From Lingula anatina (Eukaryota; Brachiopoda; Lingulata; Lingulida; Lingulidae), in contig NW_019775731.1 in NCBI RefSeq assembly GCF_001039355.2, positions 162,378-226,377 of the forward strand: a stretch of DNA of 64,000 nt, given 5' to 3'. Each line of letters starts with the position of its first letter. The first letter of the stretch is position 1. Below the pieces are notes generated by a model. That model made no database searches, had not been told where the DNA came from, and saw nothing but the letters and a program-made list of their open reading frames with translations. A program made the translations under genes and the position numbers. Positions 33,925 through 47,400 of this stretch are shown here, one piece after another.

Positions 33925-36411
33925 ATGGCATCTGGAGGTGGAAATAAGAAAAGACAACCAGGAAACAGGAAGAATCGGGAAGCCAATGTCGATTCCAATT
34001 TGCAGCACTGTGATGATAACAGTGTGGCCCACAATGCCGAGCATCACTTAATGCCAGAACAATGTGAAGAGCCCATGTCTACAGACTCACACGAAGCGGG
34101 AACATTTAACCAGCAGCATTTGGGGCCAGCAGCACAATATTGTCAACAGAAACAACATCAGCAACATCAACAACAAGTGCAGCATCATATGCACGTACAA
34201 CATAATCCCTCAAGCCCTCATCAGCACTGCAGCACACAAGTCCATGACCATAATATATCCGAGTCCTTGCACTCGCACACGACCACGTTGTCTTCTCTAA
34301 ACACAGGCTTTTCTGGTCCAGTGCCTTATAACTGGCAAGCCTCCAAAACTAATGTCAAAGACCGACTTGCATTTATGTTCAACAACGAAGTTATGAGTGA
34401 TGTCCACTTTGTAGTTGGGAAAGAGATGAATACACAGAGGATACCAGCACATAAGTTTGTCCTCTCTGTAGGAAGTGCTGTATTTGATGCCATGTTTAAC
34501 GGCGCCATGGCAACAACATCTGAAGACATCGAGCTCCCTGATGTTGAACCAGCAGCATTTTTGGCATTGTTACGCTTTCTGTACTCAGATGAAGTTCACA
34601 TTGATGCTGAGACTGTCATGACAACATTGTACACGGCCAAGAAGTATGCTGTCCCTGCCTTGGAGACTGCTTGTGTGGACTTTCTTAAGAAAAATCTATG
34701 CAGTGATAATGCATTCATGCTGCTCACCCAGGCTCGGCTATTTGACGAACCTCAGCTTGCTGGCCTCTGTTTGGAGACAATTGACAAGAACACATATGAA
34801 GCTCTGAGTGCTGAAGGTTTCACTGACATTGACAGAGACACCTTGTGTGTTGTACTGGAAAGAGACACTCTAGGCATCAGGGAGAGCAAGCTATTCAGTG
34901 CAGTGTGCCGTTGGGCCGAGGCAGAGTGTCAACGTCACGGCATTGCCATCACCCCAGAAAACCAACGCCAGGTGCTTGGACCGGCCTTGCAGCAGATCCG
35001 ATTCCCGCTGATGTCAGTGGAAGAGTTTGCAATGGGGCCTGCCCAGTCCAATTTGTTACAGGACAGGGAGACAGTGCAGCTGTTTCTGTACTTCACTGTC
35101 AACCCCAAGCCTACTGTGCCCTTTTTAGACGTGCCCCGATGCTGTTTGACTGGGAAGGAACAAGTGGTGTCCAGGTTTTGTCAGATTGAGAGTAGATGGG
35201 GCTACAGTGGTACCAGTGACAGGATCAGGTTAACTGATTTCATAAGTTTTGCAGGATGTTAGTTTAAATGTTGTTGAAGGAAGTAAAAAAAACATGTTCA
35301 AACTGTCAGTGCTTTTTATTAATGATTATTTATTGATTATCATTATTATTTTTTTTTTTTGGACATAATACTATCTAGGATGTACTTTTCTTGCAGGTTT
35401 ATGGTGAACAGGCGGATATTTGTTGTTGGTTTTGGTCTATATGGCAGTATCCATGGCCCAGCTGAATATGTGGTTAACATTCAGGTTAGTGGTCAGTTTA
35501 TTTGGAATACTTTCTCAATATAGCACAGCATGATCTCCCTATTTGATTTTTATTTATGAAGACCAAAAATATTCAGTTATTAGTTTAGGTAGTGAGGTTG
35601 TTGACTTTGTGTAGAGACACTGCTGTAATTGTGTGTTCGGAAGCTGGAACTGTTGCCTAACTGCGTTGCATCTTTTGGGCTTTCATATATGTTATTTATT
35701 TCTTACTTGTTTTACAGATTATTTGTACAGACACTGGTAAGATAGGTGGTCAGAGTAACAGCACTTTTCAGTGTGATGGATCCAACTCTACCTTCCGTTT
35801 GATGTTCAAGGAACCTGTGGAAATCTTGCCTAACATCAACTATACTGCCTGTGCTACTCTGAAGGTGAGCACAATACGCAGTTATTGTTTATTTATTTAT
35901 TTATTTATTTTTCCTGTGTTACATCTGCTCAGAAAAATATCATTTTAAAACAACACTTTTTTACTCTATTTGTTTGAATACATTTGAGTCTTTATGTATG
36001 CAGTCTAATTTTTTCCTCCATTCATCCATTATGCCCAGTAGGATAATGCCATGAGAACTTTTCTATTTTTCCTGTGGGAAGCCTGTGTAGGAGGGCAATA
36101 ATGCACAATCAGATTAAGTGCTACTTTTCTCAGACCAAAGTTCTTTATTTCATAAACATTTAAGGAGATTGATTATTTTTTTATGATTTTAAAAAAATTG
36201 TTACCTTGAGTTTTTGTTCTTCTGAATTTGAGTTGATATTGTACACTTTTAGGGTCCGGATTCCTATTACGGCACAAAAGGGCTGCGTAAGGTGACCCAC
36301 GAGTCCCCCACCAGTGGCAAGGTGACATTTCAGTTCACCTACGCAGCAGGCAATAACAATGGCACATCGGTTGAGGATGGACAGATACCAGAAATCATAT
36401 TCTACACATGA
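33925..36411 (+). CDS. BTBD2: BTB-BACK-PHR protein, BTBD1/BTBD2 orthologue
   Basis: Four coding exons: 33925-35228 (exon begins 33902), 35397-35484, 35718-35864, 36253-36411; 565 residues. Residues about 40-115 are His/Gln-rich ([12 protein letters not shown]). The BTB domain is about 154-255 ([42 protein letters not shown]). A BACK domain follows (about 260-370, [19 protein letters not shown]). From about 405 comes the PHR domain ([37 protein letters not shown], ending [16 protein letters not shown]). The order and near-identical blocks are those of vertebrate BTBD1/BTBD2, described as CUL3-type adaptor proteins that bind topoisomerase I and TRIM5 family members. BTBD1 and BTBD2 are vertebrate duplicates, so the symbol is approximate. 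The start is the first ATG in the main frame. Confidence 0.95.
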
Positions 36412-36493
36412 GGATATCTTGAGGATGAAGAAGAAGGCAAATTATTGGCATGAAGAACTCCTTCAATACTGTTGCGGATTGCATTGTAAAAAG

Positions 36494-36524
<31 letters not shown>

Positions 36525-38444
36525 CTGTGTGGCGTGTTTGGATTCCACTTTGTCAAAATGAGGAGATTTTTAGGCTGTCCTTGGCGTGGGAATATTTTCA
36601 TGAAAATCAAAATAGATAAATTAAGGTGGTCATTTGAAAGAGAAAGTATTGAAATTGAGATCATAATTTATCTTATGGGGTATTTTGTGCCATTAATATG
36701 CCTTCAAGAGAAGTTTTAGCTTCAGACAATCTAATGTACAATCAATCCTGAAAGAAGTTGCCAATTTAAGAATTATATTGAATTAGCATTATATGGGATT
36801 GAGTTTAGAAGAGCGATTGGATTGAAAATGGCATGCCAACCAATATCTTTGTCTGATGTGCAATCTTATTGAAAGTTTGATGTATTCATTGGAAGGAAAC
36901 TAAAGAATTTTTGGAATTCTTGACTTTGTGGGCTTTTTTTCTAATAACCAAGAACTTTGGGAGCCAAATATGTGCAGCTTTTGGAAAAAATGTTGAAAAT
37001 GTATGTATTTCATGCTAAGAGCAACTTTTTCTGAAATGATTTCTTACTTTTTAAGGACCAACAATTAAGAAACAGTTTCTTGGCTTAAAATTTATGCTTA
37101 AGCTAATTAAGGTCAGCCCTTTGAAGAAGGTACTTTCAGTGCTATGTAAAGTTGTACAAAATGTCTTTTGCGTGTAGTTAAAAATTGTCAACAGTAGTGG
37201 GTATAAGTAATTGAGTGCTCTTCTCTTAATTGCATCATTAGAATTTCAAGCCAACTCTTTCAAATTTCTTATATATCCGCACAAAAGTTATTCTAAATAT
37301 ACCTAAATTTGAAAGGAATGCCAGCAAGTTCTTATTTTATAAGACTTTCATTAGATGTGTTTGGGTGGCTTTTTAGTGCTTGGCCCATTTCTCTAATGTA
37401 GGCATCAATTTTGAACAATTAAAGTTGAAAATTGGTTGCCAGCGCCCAAATAGTGGACAAATGTTGCTTGTTGCTAAGATCATGTGCAATTAAACTAAAG
37501 TTCAGAATAGCTGTAATGAAATCATGTGTGTTGGCAATTGGACAGGTTACATGAGCTAGTTTGAATACCAATATATTCCTTCCTTTTTTTTTGTCTTTTC
37601 TATTAATTTTTCACCTTGTCAAAAATTCTTAGACTGATGCTAAGAGAATTTCAGTATTAAATTTTCTTCTATTATATCTTTAAAATTTACTAAATGTGTT
37701 GTTAAATCTCTATTGTAAAACATCACTTTACAAGTGATATTTAATCTTTTTTTCTTTTTTCTGGATTTGTTGTTGATAATCTCTTCATGAGGTATAAACA
37801 GAAAACAAGACAGTTAAATGTCTAAACATACTAAAACAAGACAAATGATTGTACAATCATTATTGAACTCTATTGCAAATAAACACAACGTCGATGTACC
37901 TGTAAGTGTGTGTGTTTTATCTTGTATCTTTGGATTGTAAATGTGAAAATACCAATTGATGAAAATATATGAAGGTTTATATGTTCTGCATTACTACAAG
38001 TATAGTTGTCAAAGTTGATTTTACTATTTTCATAAAATTGGAGGGTATACTGTAACTTTGACCACATGATCAGTTGACCGATTAATTGTTTCATTATGTG
38101 GCTATGTAATTTTGTTCTTGTAATATGAGTAAATAAGGGGTAACTTGAATGGTCAATTCATTCATTGTCTAATGTCACAGAGATACTTTTCTTTTATACC
38201 CAATGTCATTTTCAATTTATTCATTCATTTGTTCATTCATTCAATCAATCAGTCAATCAAAAACACATCTTTTTTTCAGACCATCAAAATCCTACAATGA
38301 AGATTTTAAATGAGAGCATAAACATACCAAATAAAAACGTTTATCACCCAAAATTCACGGGCGAAAATTAACTCCGATAAAAAATTTTGACACCCCAAAA
38401 TCTTGTTTTAGTATCGGAGCACAATATTTTCACTTTTTAACAAA
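36412..38444. other. BTBD2 3' UTR and BTBD2-SMPD4 intergenic region
   Basis: The likely BTBD2 3' UTR runs from 36412 to shortly after an AATAAA at 37878-37883, about 1.47 kb. It includes an (AT)n run at 36495-36521. The remaining ~550 bp up to the SMPD4 ATG (38445) must hold the SMPD4 promoter; no clear core motif is seen. Several short open frames here look like chance. Confidence 0.6.
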
Positions 38445-41400
38445 ATGGCAACTTCCTCGCCGGCGGGAGCAGTTGGAGTCTTGACCCCTGTTTCAGTAGG
38501 TTACTTTGATATATTTAAGTAGAAAAACTCCAACAAAATATCTTTGATTTAATGATGTGCGCAAAATATGTAAATATACTCAAAGCTGCTTCTCTGTGCT
38601 GAATGAACGCAATGTCTTGTGGGCTAGAGCATTCTTGACAAGACACTATTTTGTTGTAACTAGTAATAGTGAAATGTACATGTACGTTCATAATATGCAT
38701 CTAACATTTACTATGCGTCCGCGATTAGCAGAACAGTTTACAATATGAATAATCTTTTTTAAACTCATGAATGTCCTGTTTATTAGTATGGTAACATCCA
38801 CGTGTAGTGCTTTTGTTATTTCATACATTTCAATATCCTGAAGAAGGAGCTACATTGAGTCTTACTACTAGCAGATAATATCACTCTCTATTTTTGTTTT
38901 CATGAAAGGTAAGGGTACAGCAAGCCCTTTTGAAGCCTGTCCATCAAAGATGTCAGGAAATACAACATATTCTAGAGGAGACAAGCACCAAGGTACTGCA
39001 ACAAAAGATGAAGTGTTGCCTTGAAACAAGGAGTTTCTTGCTTGAAATAAATAAGGATGCCAGATAAAAATTGAACACCAGCCAATCAATACATCCAGTG
39101 CTAGTGTATTTCTGCACAGACAATTGTTTTTAATGGGGAGGGCACAAAATAAAAGTTTAAAATATTGAATTTTTTCATTAACCCCCAGTCTGTTTTAACA
39201 TTTTTTTAGCATATAAAATAAACAGAATGAAGTTTGAGTTACAGATATACCTGATATATATACATATTTTTTTCTGTGTTTTACAATTCAATGTATGCCA
39301 GTTCCTTCATTTTTAAATGTCCATATATTCACTGTGACATGCAAAAAATGGAAATCCTCACTGATAAACATGAGATATAACTGTTAGATATTCAGATGTG
39401 TTTTACACTTCAGGACCTTCACCAAATATTCCCCTATCTTGTGGAGAACATCTTTGGGTTCAACAACCAGCCTGGATGGGGTGTGGGAACCATTGCCAAG
39501 AGCACACAGCAGCTGGATTATGACATGATGCGTCAGTTCTTGTCCCCAAGTGGTCCACTGATACGCGTTGTATACAGACTACAGGCTGACCCCATGTGTA
39601 GATATGATTTTCCTCTGTCCTGTCTGCCAGTAAGTACAGACAATGACTCAAGTTCGCATGCAAGTGTGCATTCTTGCATGCACATGCGTACGTGCTCACA
39701 CACACACATTGAAGTTTATACGAAGAATTTGTGGCCACAAGGCTTATTTAGTAACTACATATAGCTCAGCATGGAATGTTTGCTGTGTATCTTAAAAAAT
39801 TTAATTTGTACTTTATAGTAGAAGAAAGAAGCAAGAAGAAGTTGAGAGTTCAGTGTGAAATTTGATATTTTTGTAGAGGGATGTCTCTTTGTACACACTC
39901 TGATATAATTTCCCTTGCATAAAACATTTTGCCTTTGCATCACTTAAAGATTTTGTGCAATTGTCACTGGATATAAACACAGAGAGAATATCAAATAGGA
40001 GAAAAAAGGACTCATTGAGGAGTAAAAGACACATGGCAATTAAAAGCCTTCTCAGAAATTACAGCATCAACATGAATTTTTTTTTTTTTTTTTTGTGTTG
40101 TCATATCAAGAGAGATCTTATAAGCTTGGTATCAACCCATATTTGTCCTAACTTAACATTTCATGATTGCAGTTCCCCACAAGGCAAATGTTTGAGGACA
40201 ACAGCTACCATGGTGCAAGTCACATTCCAAGACAGCCTTCAGCAAGATCCCTATGTATCTTTTGTATAATCAACTTAATTCAGTGTATAATGTTTATGCA
40301 ACATTGGTCTGATGAATTGGTGAGCTTTTTAAGAAGTACATCAATGGTATATTTTTTTAGAACTTCTGATTTACTGTTATTTACTTACTGGATTGAAATA
40401 ATTGGATTTGATGGGTACATAAATGTGGTGGTATAATTTGTAACTTAGTTGGATGTGAGAAGATTTAATGTGAAATGTGTTTGTCCCTTAACTTGTCCCA
40501 GCTGCATTTGAATTTTATTTCTTCCATTATTTCTACCTGTGTGTTAATCCACAACAAAGGGTTAGTACCTGTTTAGCAGAAGCTACTTTATCTTATACAA
40601 AAATTGTGTTTTTGTTAATGTTGAATTAAGTAGAAAGGATGATCTGGGGAACACAAATTTGACTGGGGACCTTAACCTTAAGCTTGGGGTATTTTCAAGA
40701 TTACAAATATAAAACTGTGAAATTTTAATGTAATTCACTGCCTAATGACTGAAAGTGAAATATCTTTAGATTTCACTGTTTCATTTATTAGTACTTAATC
40801 ATCTGTTATATGGCTGGCTAACTAGTATTTATTTGGCACTTTAAAATCTTTCATGATGACATATCTTTTCATCTAGCCAAATTACACTTGCATCAAAATA
40901 TGTTTTGATAATGACAGTATTTGATATTTGTTTCAGAGTTTCTTTAACTGGAGTAATGCCTCCGAAGCATTGTTTACAAGTCTGCTGGAAGATTATCTGA
41001 ATTGTTTTTTGCCCCTGAAGGGTAAAATTGTTAGTCCCATGCCAACAGCTGCTTCACCAATAAGAAGTCCTGTTGCACACAAGACACATCTCCACAGGTA
41101 CTCTGATATAATGGAGGGTTTAGGAATTAATTATGCTTTTTCTAGAACAGTATAATGTGTTCAATAATGGTTGTGAATGTAGCATTTTGAGAGAATAAAA
41201 TGAACCAAAACACAAATAATTTATCTTCATAAAATCTACACATCCATTATGTTACATAAAAATACTATACAATTGTTGTTTGTATGACGAACATGGTAAT
41301 GAAAGGTAAGCATTTGTGTCTATTTTTAAACGTTTTCCAGACAAAGCTCTACATCTGGATACCACAGCAGTGGCAGTCCTGGGCTGAAACCACTAGTCAG

Positions 41401-44400
41401 CTTGCTGAAGTCTCCACACAGCCCTCACCATCAGGTGCAGCAGAGGAGCATCCCCTACCAGGTGTCCACCACAGACCCACTGGACCAGGAAATGTGGCGA
41501 TCAGAAACTTTTGTGGAGGTAAATTTTTCTGCGGGGCCTTTACAGTTTTAGAGGTTGGATTAGACTGCTAAAACTATATGTCTGACTATGTGAAGTTGGG
41601 TTCGCAATTTTGGTTAAGGAATGAAAAATTGATCTGCAGTAAGTGAACTTGATATGCCCAAAAAGGCTGTTGTCACAATTGAGATTAAAACTTTTGTCAA
41701 AACAATCATAATTTGTTTTAGTTGTTAGGCAATAGACTAGAATATTGAAGACTGAAAGATTGAAGCAGGTTGCTTATTAGATTCTTTGTAATGTACAACT
41801 TCAGTTATTTGAAATACTCTGCAGAAGTCAATTTTGAACTTGTAAAATTTTGTGATACAAGACCCTGACTCCGTGGTATTTTGCGGATGATGCTAGAAAT
41901 ATAAATGTGCTTGTGCGAGTCCTGAAATATATACCCCTTTTTTAAAATCTAAATCAGCTTCCAGATGAAAGTTCTGTTTTAATTTCCTTTCAGATTCTTG
42001 TGGAGTTTTGGTTAAATCAAAACAGTCTGGACTCTCCAGAGCAGCATGGTGGGATCAGGCAGGCCATGGTTAGTATTGATATTATTATTATTATTATTGA
42101 TTCTTTTGAACTATGGATATGCTGGCCTATTAGTTTGAATATTTTTCAGAATTGTAAACAAACATTTTCAGGGTAGATTTTGGAAACCAATAGTGCAATT
42201 GTGAAAGATCATTGACTTTGCTGAGTATCTGTCAGGGCTCAAGTTATTTATTTTCCAAAAAGAGCATAGTAGATGAGGAGTAATGTAAACCAAAAGCAGT
42301 TCAAATTTATCAGGTTTGCCTAAGATATCTACCAGAATGCAATTTCTGAATTAGCACATGTTGCGATTAACTACCTCACCTCACTTGCAAAGATTGCATC
42401 TTTTTGAGCATTTTTTGTGCCATTGCTGTCAGTCTTTTGTCATTTGCATAATCAAATCCATAGAACTTTTTTTGATAAGGGGGGTAGGGGATGTTGTTTT
42501 GACAGAAGAACGTCCTATGTCTTTGAGTGATTAATGCCTGTCTGTTTCTTTGCTTGTAAAAATGTCCACCACCTATCAGGTCATATCCCTGCAATACATT
42601 CAAAACCTTCAGCTACCTATTTTATTTTGTCTTATTCCTTCTTTTACTTATATTTTTTTCAAAGCTTAAATCTAGTATAAAATTGTACTTTTATTTTGAA
42701 AATCAACATTGAACAGTTAAAGAAGTATGTCCACTTACAGTTTTTAAATCTTCTTGTACAGTGTGTTCTTTTTCTACACCTCCTAGATTGATGGCTATCA
42801 GAGAGTTCTGTCATACTCAGACCCTTATTATAATCATTTTTATCGAGTGAGTATAATGGTTTCCTTTGCTCAGTTTTTTGGGAATTATGTAACCAGACAC
42901 TATACTTCTTTTGTTTTGTAGCATATATTTATGTGTCCTTCTGTAAATGCTCTCAATAATGCTTTACTGCTTCTACCCAATTTTTGTTTTGTACCCAGTT
43001 TTTCATATTGTAAATCCAGTATCCATGTATCTATCCCTGTCCTCCTGGGACATATTTAATATGTTTTCATTTATCCCTTTCTGCTTGTACTACTATATGC
43101 ATGAGCAATTTTGAAAAAAAAAAGAGTTTATTTGGCCTTGTTTTGTGCTTAACTGTGGTAAACTTTTTTGACAGTATACAAAGCCTTGGTTTTTATTGTG
43201 TTTGCATGTCATGATCCCATACATATATACTTGTTCTAAATGCTCACAATGTATTTGATACATATGCTGCAATTGCATTTATTGATTCAGTTCAAACTTT
43301 TGTTTTTATTGATCATATTTACTCCTTTTTGAACCATCTATTTAAAAAAAACACCCATTTTCACCTATAATCTCTTAACTGTAAAACACGTCAACAAAAA
43401 GTGCGATAATCCATAGCTGAAACACAGAAGCTTTTTGTGGGTATGTTTGCAGATGGTTTGTTTTTATTAGATTTTCAAGTACATAAAGATGAAAATTTAT
43501 GAAAATGATGAACTGTCAAATAAATGTACATATATAACCTGTGTCCCTGCACAAGTCATTGTATCACGCTTTCCAGGTTACCTTTCTGTTGTTTCCTGGC
43601 AGGAGTTCATGGACTTTAGGGTCGCTTTCAACAATTGTGAAATGTTTTCCATTCATTATGTACTATGATATATGTTTGCCTATCTTAAGTCACACAAACT
43701 TGTCTTGCTGGGAAGCAAGATATTGCTAAGAATGCCTTTGGAAGAAATTTCGGGGCTGTGCATGATTTTGCATTGTGTTTGAGAATAGCTTCTTTTTCAG
43801 TTTGAATCTTTTGCATATCTCCTTTTCTCTAGAGTGTGCTACTTGGCCATTTAGGAAATGGAAATATGTTTGTACTGTTTCTAAAACTTGAAAGAAAAAG
43901 GGATACATTTTTCTATCAAAAGATATTGAGTTGTGTAATTTTTGAAAATTTTATTACCTTAATGTGTTAGGTTATAACCCTTTGAACATGTCAAATTGTG
44001 AATATATATTTAAAGTATTTAGCATCTGTTGAATGATCCTTGGAAAAGGTTTTTGTGGGTATGTTTTTTGTAAGTTATCTGTCTGTATCAAAAAGTATAA
44101 ATGTGATTTCTTGAGAAAGGTAATTTCTAGCATCAGATAATTTAGAGTAGACCTATTTGAGACACTAGTATTATTATAGTTATTTCAGACAGTTCAGTTA
44201 GAATCTTCATGTACTTGAACACCAAGAAGCGTATGTCCTTCATAACTAACTTAGTTGTATTCCTCATTTCCATATCCACCCAAACGGAGCATTATAAAAC
44301 GGTGGTGTTGGGGCATTTTAACCATATCCAACAATAGTTCTTCCAAGTTAAGGCTGTTTGAAATCCATGTCATTGGTGGTGATTTATCATATAGATGCTT

Positions 44401-47400
44401 TTTAAATCAGAAACATTGTGCTTCCAGGAGGTTTTTCTTCCCAACAGCGACCAGGTCCGGGTTGTGCGTATGTTCATCAAGCACCTCCATTTCTTTGCTA
44501 ACAGTGCCTCTCCAGACCTGGTACTGGCTTCATACCAGGCACAGAACCTGTCACCTCTGGATGAGTTTAAGAGGTCAGTATGATGTCACATATTTGTATG
44601 TACATGTAGCTGCTGCATTCAGACATGGAGCGGGTTATACAGAAAAGTAAAGTTTGAGGACAACTTAACTCAGAAAGCCAAATATTTAATTTCTGCTTTC
44701 TGATATGGTCTTAAAGCATGAAATAAACATTTGTCTCATAACGAATATACTTTGCATACCTAAAGGAGCCATTGTCAGGACAGAGGATCAAAAACAATTT
44801 GTTCTAGAGGCTTAGTGATTGGGTGAAAAAAGGGGAAATATCCAATAAGATTTTTTGTGGAATGCAATCTGGCATGCTAAGCTCCATAACAGTCTTTGCT
44901 AAGAGTGATTTTCACCTTGGGGACTTTGTGAAAAGGGACACGAACTATTTAAAATCAGAAATAGGTCATTCTTACATTATCATATTATTTTAAAATAGTG
45001 GTAGAAATAATTGTAGATAATAAGTTAAAGTAATACTTACTGTTGCAGGAATGTTATTCCACAGATGGTACAGAAGAAGTTGTATGTTTTCCTAAGGCAT
45101 GGCTTTAACCACTGGCCTCTTGACTCTTCTTTTAGATTGGTAAGATCAGCACTAAAGGTTTGAATAATAAAAAAATAGGACATTGTATTGTATTTAAATG
45201 GTATATTTGGAAGTAGGGGTATTGTTTATTATGTCGTCATGGGGAGGGGGGTTAAGTCAAAGATACAAAGATACAGTTCAAAGTATGTGAGAGAAAAATT
45301 CAAGTATCTCAGTGGTAGTGTGATAATAAAAGAGACAACTTGCTTGTAAACATGTTCAGAGACATTAAAAATAAGAATAAAAATTGTCTGTTATATACCT
45401 ACTATCATGTATATTCAATAATATGCAAGTTCACATGAGCTCATAACTTAAATGTGACTTTGGGACACATCTATTAAGACGATTTCATTTTCAATCCACA
45501 GTTGTTGGAGACCTGGTTAAGTTATGTCCAGCCTTGGCGGTATGTTGACCCCAATGCCATCATGAAAGAGAAGGAGTCAAAAGTGGACAACAAATGGTGA
45601 GAAGAATCTAGAGCAAAGCAGCAGTTTGGATCTTCTGTTGCATTCAGACAAGATTTTATTAGAATGGATGTGGATTTAACTTGCACCTAAGATACAAGTA
45701 TAAATATAGTTTTGTCTAAACACAGCTTAAGACATCAATGGAAGATCATATAAGTGACGGCCATGGTCTTTCTCTGGTATTATACTCTGTATTTATGAAA
45801 GTAATTAGGATTACCAATATTGCCTTGTCTTTGTGGAATGCAGCTTTATTTTGTGTATTTTATGCATAGGTAAGATTCTGGATTAGCATTTTTCTGAATC
45901 CACAAATTATCCACAAATTATGTTTGCTTTTAATTGTATTTAATATTAAGGAGTTGTTCCTTACTGAGTATACATTGCTCTTTTTACTTTTCTTAGGTTC
46001 CAGTTTATTGTGGATAATCTGCTTTTTTACACACACCTGTTTCAAGAATTTCTTCACCGAAGTCAGCGCATGGATCTCTCCTCTGCCAAAAATGCCTACA
46101 TGCTGTTCAGGGTCACCAAGGTATGTATCTTGCAGGGATGAGACTTTTTCAACTATCAGCAGATTTCCAACTTTTTGGGAGCCAAACGTCATTGGCTTAG
46201 GCATGGAACCCATGCCATATTACAGTATGTAAAGTTAAGATGTGTACTTCAAGGTTGCAGATTTTTTTTTTGTTTATGGATGAGGTCTTGCTTCTCTTCT
46301 TCTGCAGGAAGAACATTAAATGAAAGATCACTAATTCTCTCTGTTTCAGGTGTTTGGACTCCCTAATCTTCGAAATATGTTGGAAGAAGGTGAGTAAAGC
46401 AAAGTTTTCTCCCCACCCCTCTCCAAAGTTGAAGGTGGTAGTTGGGAATTTGGTTGTCTAGATTTTTCACTTGTGTTTAGGTCAATTTTTGTGCTCGTGA
46501 AAATATTTACATATAGTTGGGTGTGTAATGTGTAGTGTTGTATTTTTTGATTCCTCGTTTGTTATTATTGAGCATTTAAAAAAAATTGTCTTTTATAACA
46601 ATGAGAAAAAAATTCATTTGGTATGTTTCTATAATGTAATTTTTGTCTGGCTATTTCCAACATGTTTCAGTCAATTTTATTGAAACTTAACACATGTGAA
46701 GCACTGTTTCAGCTGGTGTGTGCCTGTAATAGTGGATAGTTTCCTGAAAGGCTCTTCGTCAAAGTTACAATTTTAGATTTTTCAAACAGCAGCTAAAACT
46801 GATGAGGGAATGATGAAGGTGTCTTCTTAGGCCCTGAAATATTGGAATGCTAATACTTATAAGTTTTAGCTCTTGTTTGAAGAAGCTCTCAGTGTAACTT
46901 TGCCCAGACAAAATTATTTAGTAGACTCTTAGACATTATTTAGATTCTGTGCTATTCCAGCCGAGCATCAGATGTACGAGTCTCACCACAGGCTGTCCAG
47001 GCGTGGTCCCCAGATGGACATGGGCTCCAGCTACCTGTCCCATAGCAACTCAGTGAACACAGCAGCCATCCTTAGTCTACAGTTTGCAGAACTAGAGGGC
47101 CCAGCCTTTCTTTATAAACCACTATTTGAAGAGGGGACCAAAAAACAAGTACGTGTTGTACAATTTAGAGAAAATGTGTGAGAATGTTTTGGGATTCCGT
47201 TCTCTTCACTGATTATGGATTTCAATATTTTTGTTATTCATTAATGTGATCCTGTTGCTTATATCTTTATAACAATATGTTTGTCTTTCATGTCTATTTG
47301 TCTTGGAATACCAATAAAATGAAAGCAGTATGTCCAGTTTTGTTTAAATGTAGAATATCACCAGTGAAAGCAAACATGAAGAATGAGAGCTTGGGTGATC

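Noticed and set aside
36359..36719. Three overlapping 86-89 codon frames on both strands
   Set aside because: They run through the (AT)n repeat (Ile-Tyr repeats) in the BTBD2 3' end and carry no gene signal.
42364..42384. Ending the nested antisense frame at QVR-stop (42376)
   Set aside because: Possible, but CAA|GTGAGG at 42385 is a strong donor and a phase-0 exon follows at 41921, so an internal exon is preferred; not settled.
45860..46213. 117-codon minus-strand frame in SMPD4
   Set aside because: Its middle is the complement of the SMPD4 exon 45997-46120; no splice signals of its own.
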